Of a stretch of DNA of 7,007 bases, positions 5,623-7,007 are shown piece after piece. Under the pieces are notes generated by a model. The model did no database searches. It was not told where the DNA came from and saw only the letters and a program-made list of their open reading frames with translations. Numbering within the stretch: the first letter of the stretch is position 1; each line of letters opens with the position of its first letter. Source of the stretch: Clostridia bacterium (GTDB taxonomy: Bacteria > Bacillota > Clostridia > Oscillospirales > CAG-382). The DNA is taken from assembly GCA_017646185.1 (NCBI GenBank), contig JAGCNA010000242.1, positions 1 through 7,007 of the forward strand, in the 5' to 3' direction. Both the position numbers and the translations under genes were made by a program.

Positions 5623-7007
5623 ATGAAAGATATAGCAAAACAGGTAAGAGAATTTATGGAAAGAGAGGATATAAAAGCCCAGTTCGAAGCGGATCTGGCT
5701 TCTATAATCTCTATCCCCTCCGTTTCCGAAAAGGGTGAGGGCAAATACGTTTTCGGCGAAAACTGCGCCCGTGTTCTTGATACCACTCTTGCCATTGGCG
5801 AAAAATACGGCTTCAAGTCCGAAAACCACGATTACTACTGCGGTTCCCTTATTTACGGCGAAGGGGAAAAGGAGATAGGTATCGTTTCCCATCTTGACGT
5901 TGTCCCCTGCGGCGGCGGTTGGAGTGTAGAACCCTACGCCCTTACCGTAAAGGACGGACTTTATATAGGCAGGGGTACCGAGGATGATAAGGGTCCTATG
6001 CTTATTTCTATGTATGCTATCCGTTTTCTTATGGAAAAGGGATATTCTCTTCCCTTTGCGGTGCGTATGATACTGGGCTGTGACGAAGAGGTGGGCAGTA
6101 CCGACCTTCGCCATTTCGCTTCCGTAAGAGAGGTACCGGATTTTTCCTTCACGCCCGATAGCGGATTCCCCGTATGTATCGGCGAAAAGGGTATTTTCTC
6201 CTTTGGTATCCTTCTTGGAGAAAAGCCTGCAAACATTCTTGAAATCGGCGGCGGTACCGCCAGCAACTCTGTGGCGGATTCCGCATACTGCGTTGTAAAG
6301 ACAGACGTTACTCCCAAGGCAAAAGAGGGAATTACCGTTGAAAATATGGGAGATACCCTTCGTATAACCGCAACCGGCAAGGGCGCCCACGCTTCTCTTC
6401 CCGAAAACAGCTTGAGCGCAGTAAAGCTTTTGTGCGAATACCTTGTGGAAAACGGCATCGCAGATACAGAGGGTCTGCGTTTCCTCGCAAAGGCTTGCTC
6501 CGAATATAAAGGCAAGACCTTCGGTATAGATAAAGAGGACAAGGATTTCGGTTATCTCACCTGCATCTGCGGACTTTTGGGTGAAAAAGAGGGAGATCTG
6601 TGGGCAAACTTCAACGTGCGCTACATTCCTTACGTGCCTTATGAAGAGATTATCGCCACCGTAAAGCAGACAGCGGAATCCTATGGATTCACCGCATACA
6701 GCGGCGGCTGCTCCGAAGGATATATAATGTCCTCCGATGATCCCCGTATTCAGGCACTTACCGATTCCTGCCGTGATATTATAGAGGAAGATTGCGCTCC
6801 TTACACCATGGGCGGCGGTACTTATGCCAGATATATGAAAAACACCGTTGCTTTCGGCGCCACCATTTCCGCATACCGCGGACTGCTGGGCGAGGGCAAG
6901 GGCGGTGCTCACGAAAGAGATGAATATATCTCCCGTGAAGAAGTCATCCGTGCGGCGCAGATATTCGTTTTGTCCCTTTTAAGACTCAAAAAGGTTTATT
7001 CGGGTAA
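5623..7007 (+). CDS. Sapep/PepV-like M20 metallodipeptidase, cut by right window edge
   Basis: Cytoplasmic metal-dependent dipeptidase that splits dipeptides into free amino acids, in the M20 family clade containing PepV and Sapep. The 461 visible codons carry the complete metal centre: His90 in SHLDVVP, the probable bridging ligand Asp121 in GTEDDKGP, general base Glu155 and ligand Glu156 in CDEEVGS, Asp179 in TPDSG, and His430 in GAHERDEY. The lid domain (roughly 190-320) contains GKGAHAS with His256, equivalent to the substrate-binding histidine of PepV. GGGTYAR (397-403) before VAFG is characteristic of this clade. Family members are about 460-470 residues, so the stop should lie just past the edge; the window ends two bases into a codon. 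The ATG at 5623 has GAAAGGA at 5605-5611, overlapping the SDR stop. Only one TTA and no CTA or TCA codon occurs in 461 codons, unlike the SDR gene beside it. Confidence 0.94.
   Translation, partial: MKDIAKQVREFMEREDIKAQFEADLASIISIPSVSEKGEGKYVFGENCARVLDTTLAIGEKYGFKSENHDYYCGSLIYGEGEKEIGIVSHLDVVPCGGGWSVEPYALTVKDGLYIGRGTEDDKGPMLISMYAIRFLMEKGYSLPFAVRMILGCDEEVGSTDLRHFASVREVPDFSFTPDSGFPVCIGEKGIFSFGILLGEKPANILEIGGGTASNSVADSAYCVVKTDVTPKAKEGITVENMGDTLRITATGKGAHASLPENSLSAVKLLCEYLVENGIADTEGLRFLAKACSEYKGKTFGIDKEDKDFGYLTCICGLLGEKEGDLWANFNVRYIPYVPYEEIIATVKQTAESYGFTAYSGGCSEGYIMSSDDPRIQALTDSCRDIIEEDCAPYTMGGGTYARYMKNTVAFGATISAYRGLLGEGKGGAHERDEYISREEVIRAAQIFVLSLLRLKKVYSG

Noticed and set aside
5581..6912. Long minus-strand reading frame of 443 codons
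   Set aside because: Exact-register antisense of the dipeptidase, whose metal ligands and GGGTYAR motif are intact on the plus strand. No family resemblance in the antisense product.
1..7007. Defence system, CRISPR array, prophage, insertion sequence, tRNA or riboswitch
   Set aside because: No regularly spaced repeats, terminal inverted repeats, transposase or phage proteins, or cloverleaf-like segment were seen. Coding DNA fills nearly the whole window and the one intergenic region is only 95 bases.

Overview
The window looks like ordinary chromosomal DNA from an anaerobic, low-to-mid GC Clostridia-type Firmicute, probably a gut or rumen lineage. This is an inference from strong GGAGG/AAGGA-type ribosome binding sites, several TTG start codons, and protein families common in that group (an AGCS amino-acid symporter, a PepV/Sapep dipeptidase and a CE2-type acetylesterase). 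There are five protein genes, almost no non-coding DNA, and no RNA gene, mobile element, CRISPR array or phage gene that I can support.

Layout: a 95-base intergenic region at about 4747-4841 divides two divergent transcription units. Leftward (minus strand), in order of transcription, are an alanine/glycine:cation symporter (3508-4746), a P2-type calcium-transporting ATPase (1034-3511) and a CE2-like SGNH esterase (1-1006, running off the left edge). The symporter and ATPase overlap by four bases (TTGA), and 27 bases separate the ATPase from the esterase with no terminator, so the three are probably co-transcribed. Rightward (plus strand) are a short-chain dehydrogenase/reductase (4842-5606) and, 16 bases later, a Sapep/PepV-like dipeptidase (5623 to beyond the right edge).

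How the genes work together: the two membrane proteins move ions and amino acids across the cytoplasmic membrane. The symporter uses a cation gradient to import alanine or glycine, and the ATPase expels Ca2+. The dipeptidase, SDR and esterase have no visible signal peptide and should be cytoplasmic. Peptide hydrolysis and amino-acid uptake on either side of one divergent promoter would suit amino-acid nutrition, but nothing in the sequence proves a shared pathway. The grouping may simply be house-keeping genes side by side.

I looked for an undescribed system and did not find one. The points worth a second look are modest: an alternative symporter start that avoids an artefactual extension across the divergent promoter; three consecutive genes starting with TTG; missing signature residues in the symporter, esterase and ATPase; and a strong codon bias in the esterase and dipeptidase genes that creates very long, spurious antisense reading frames.
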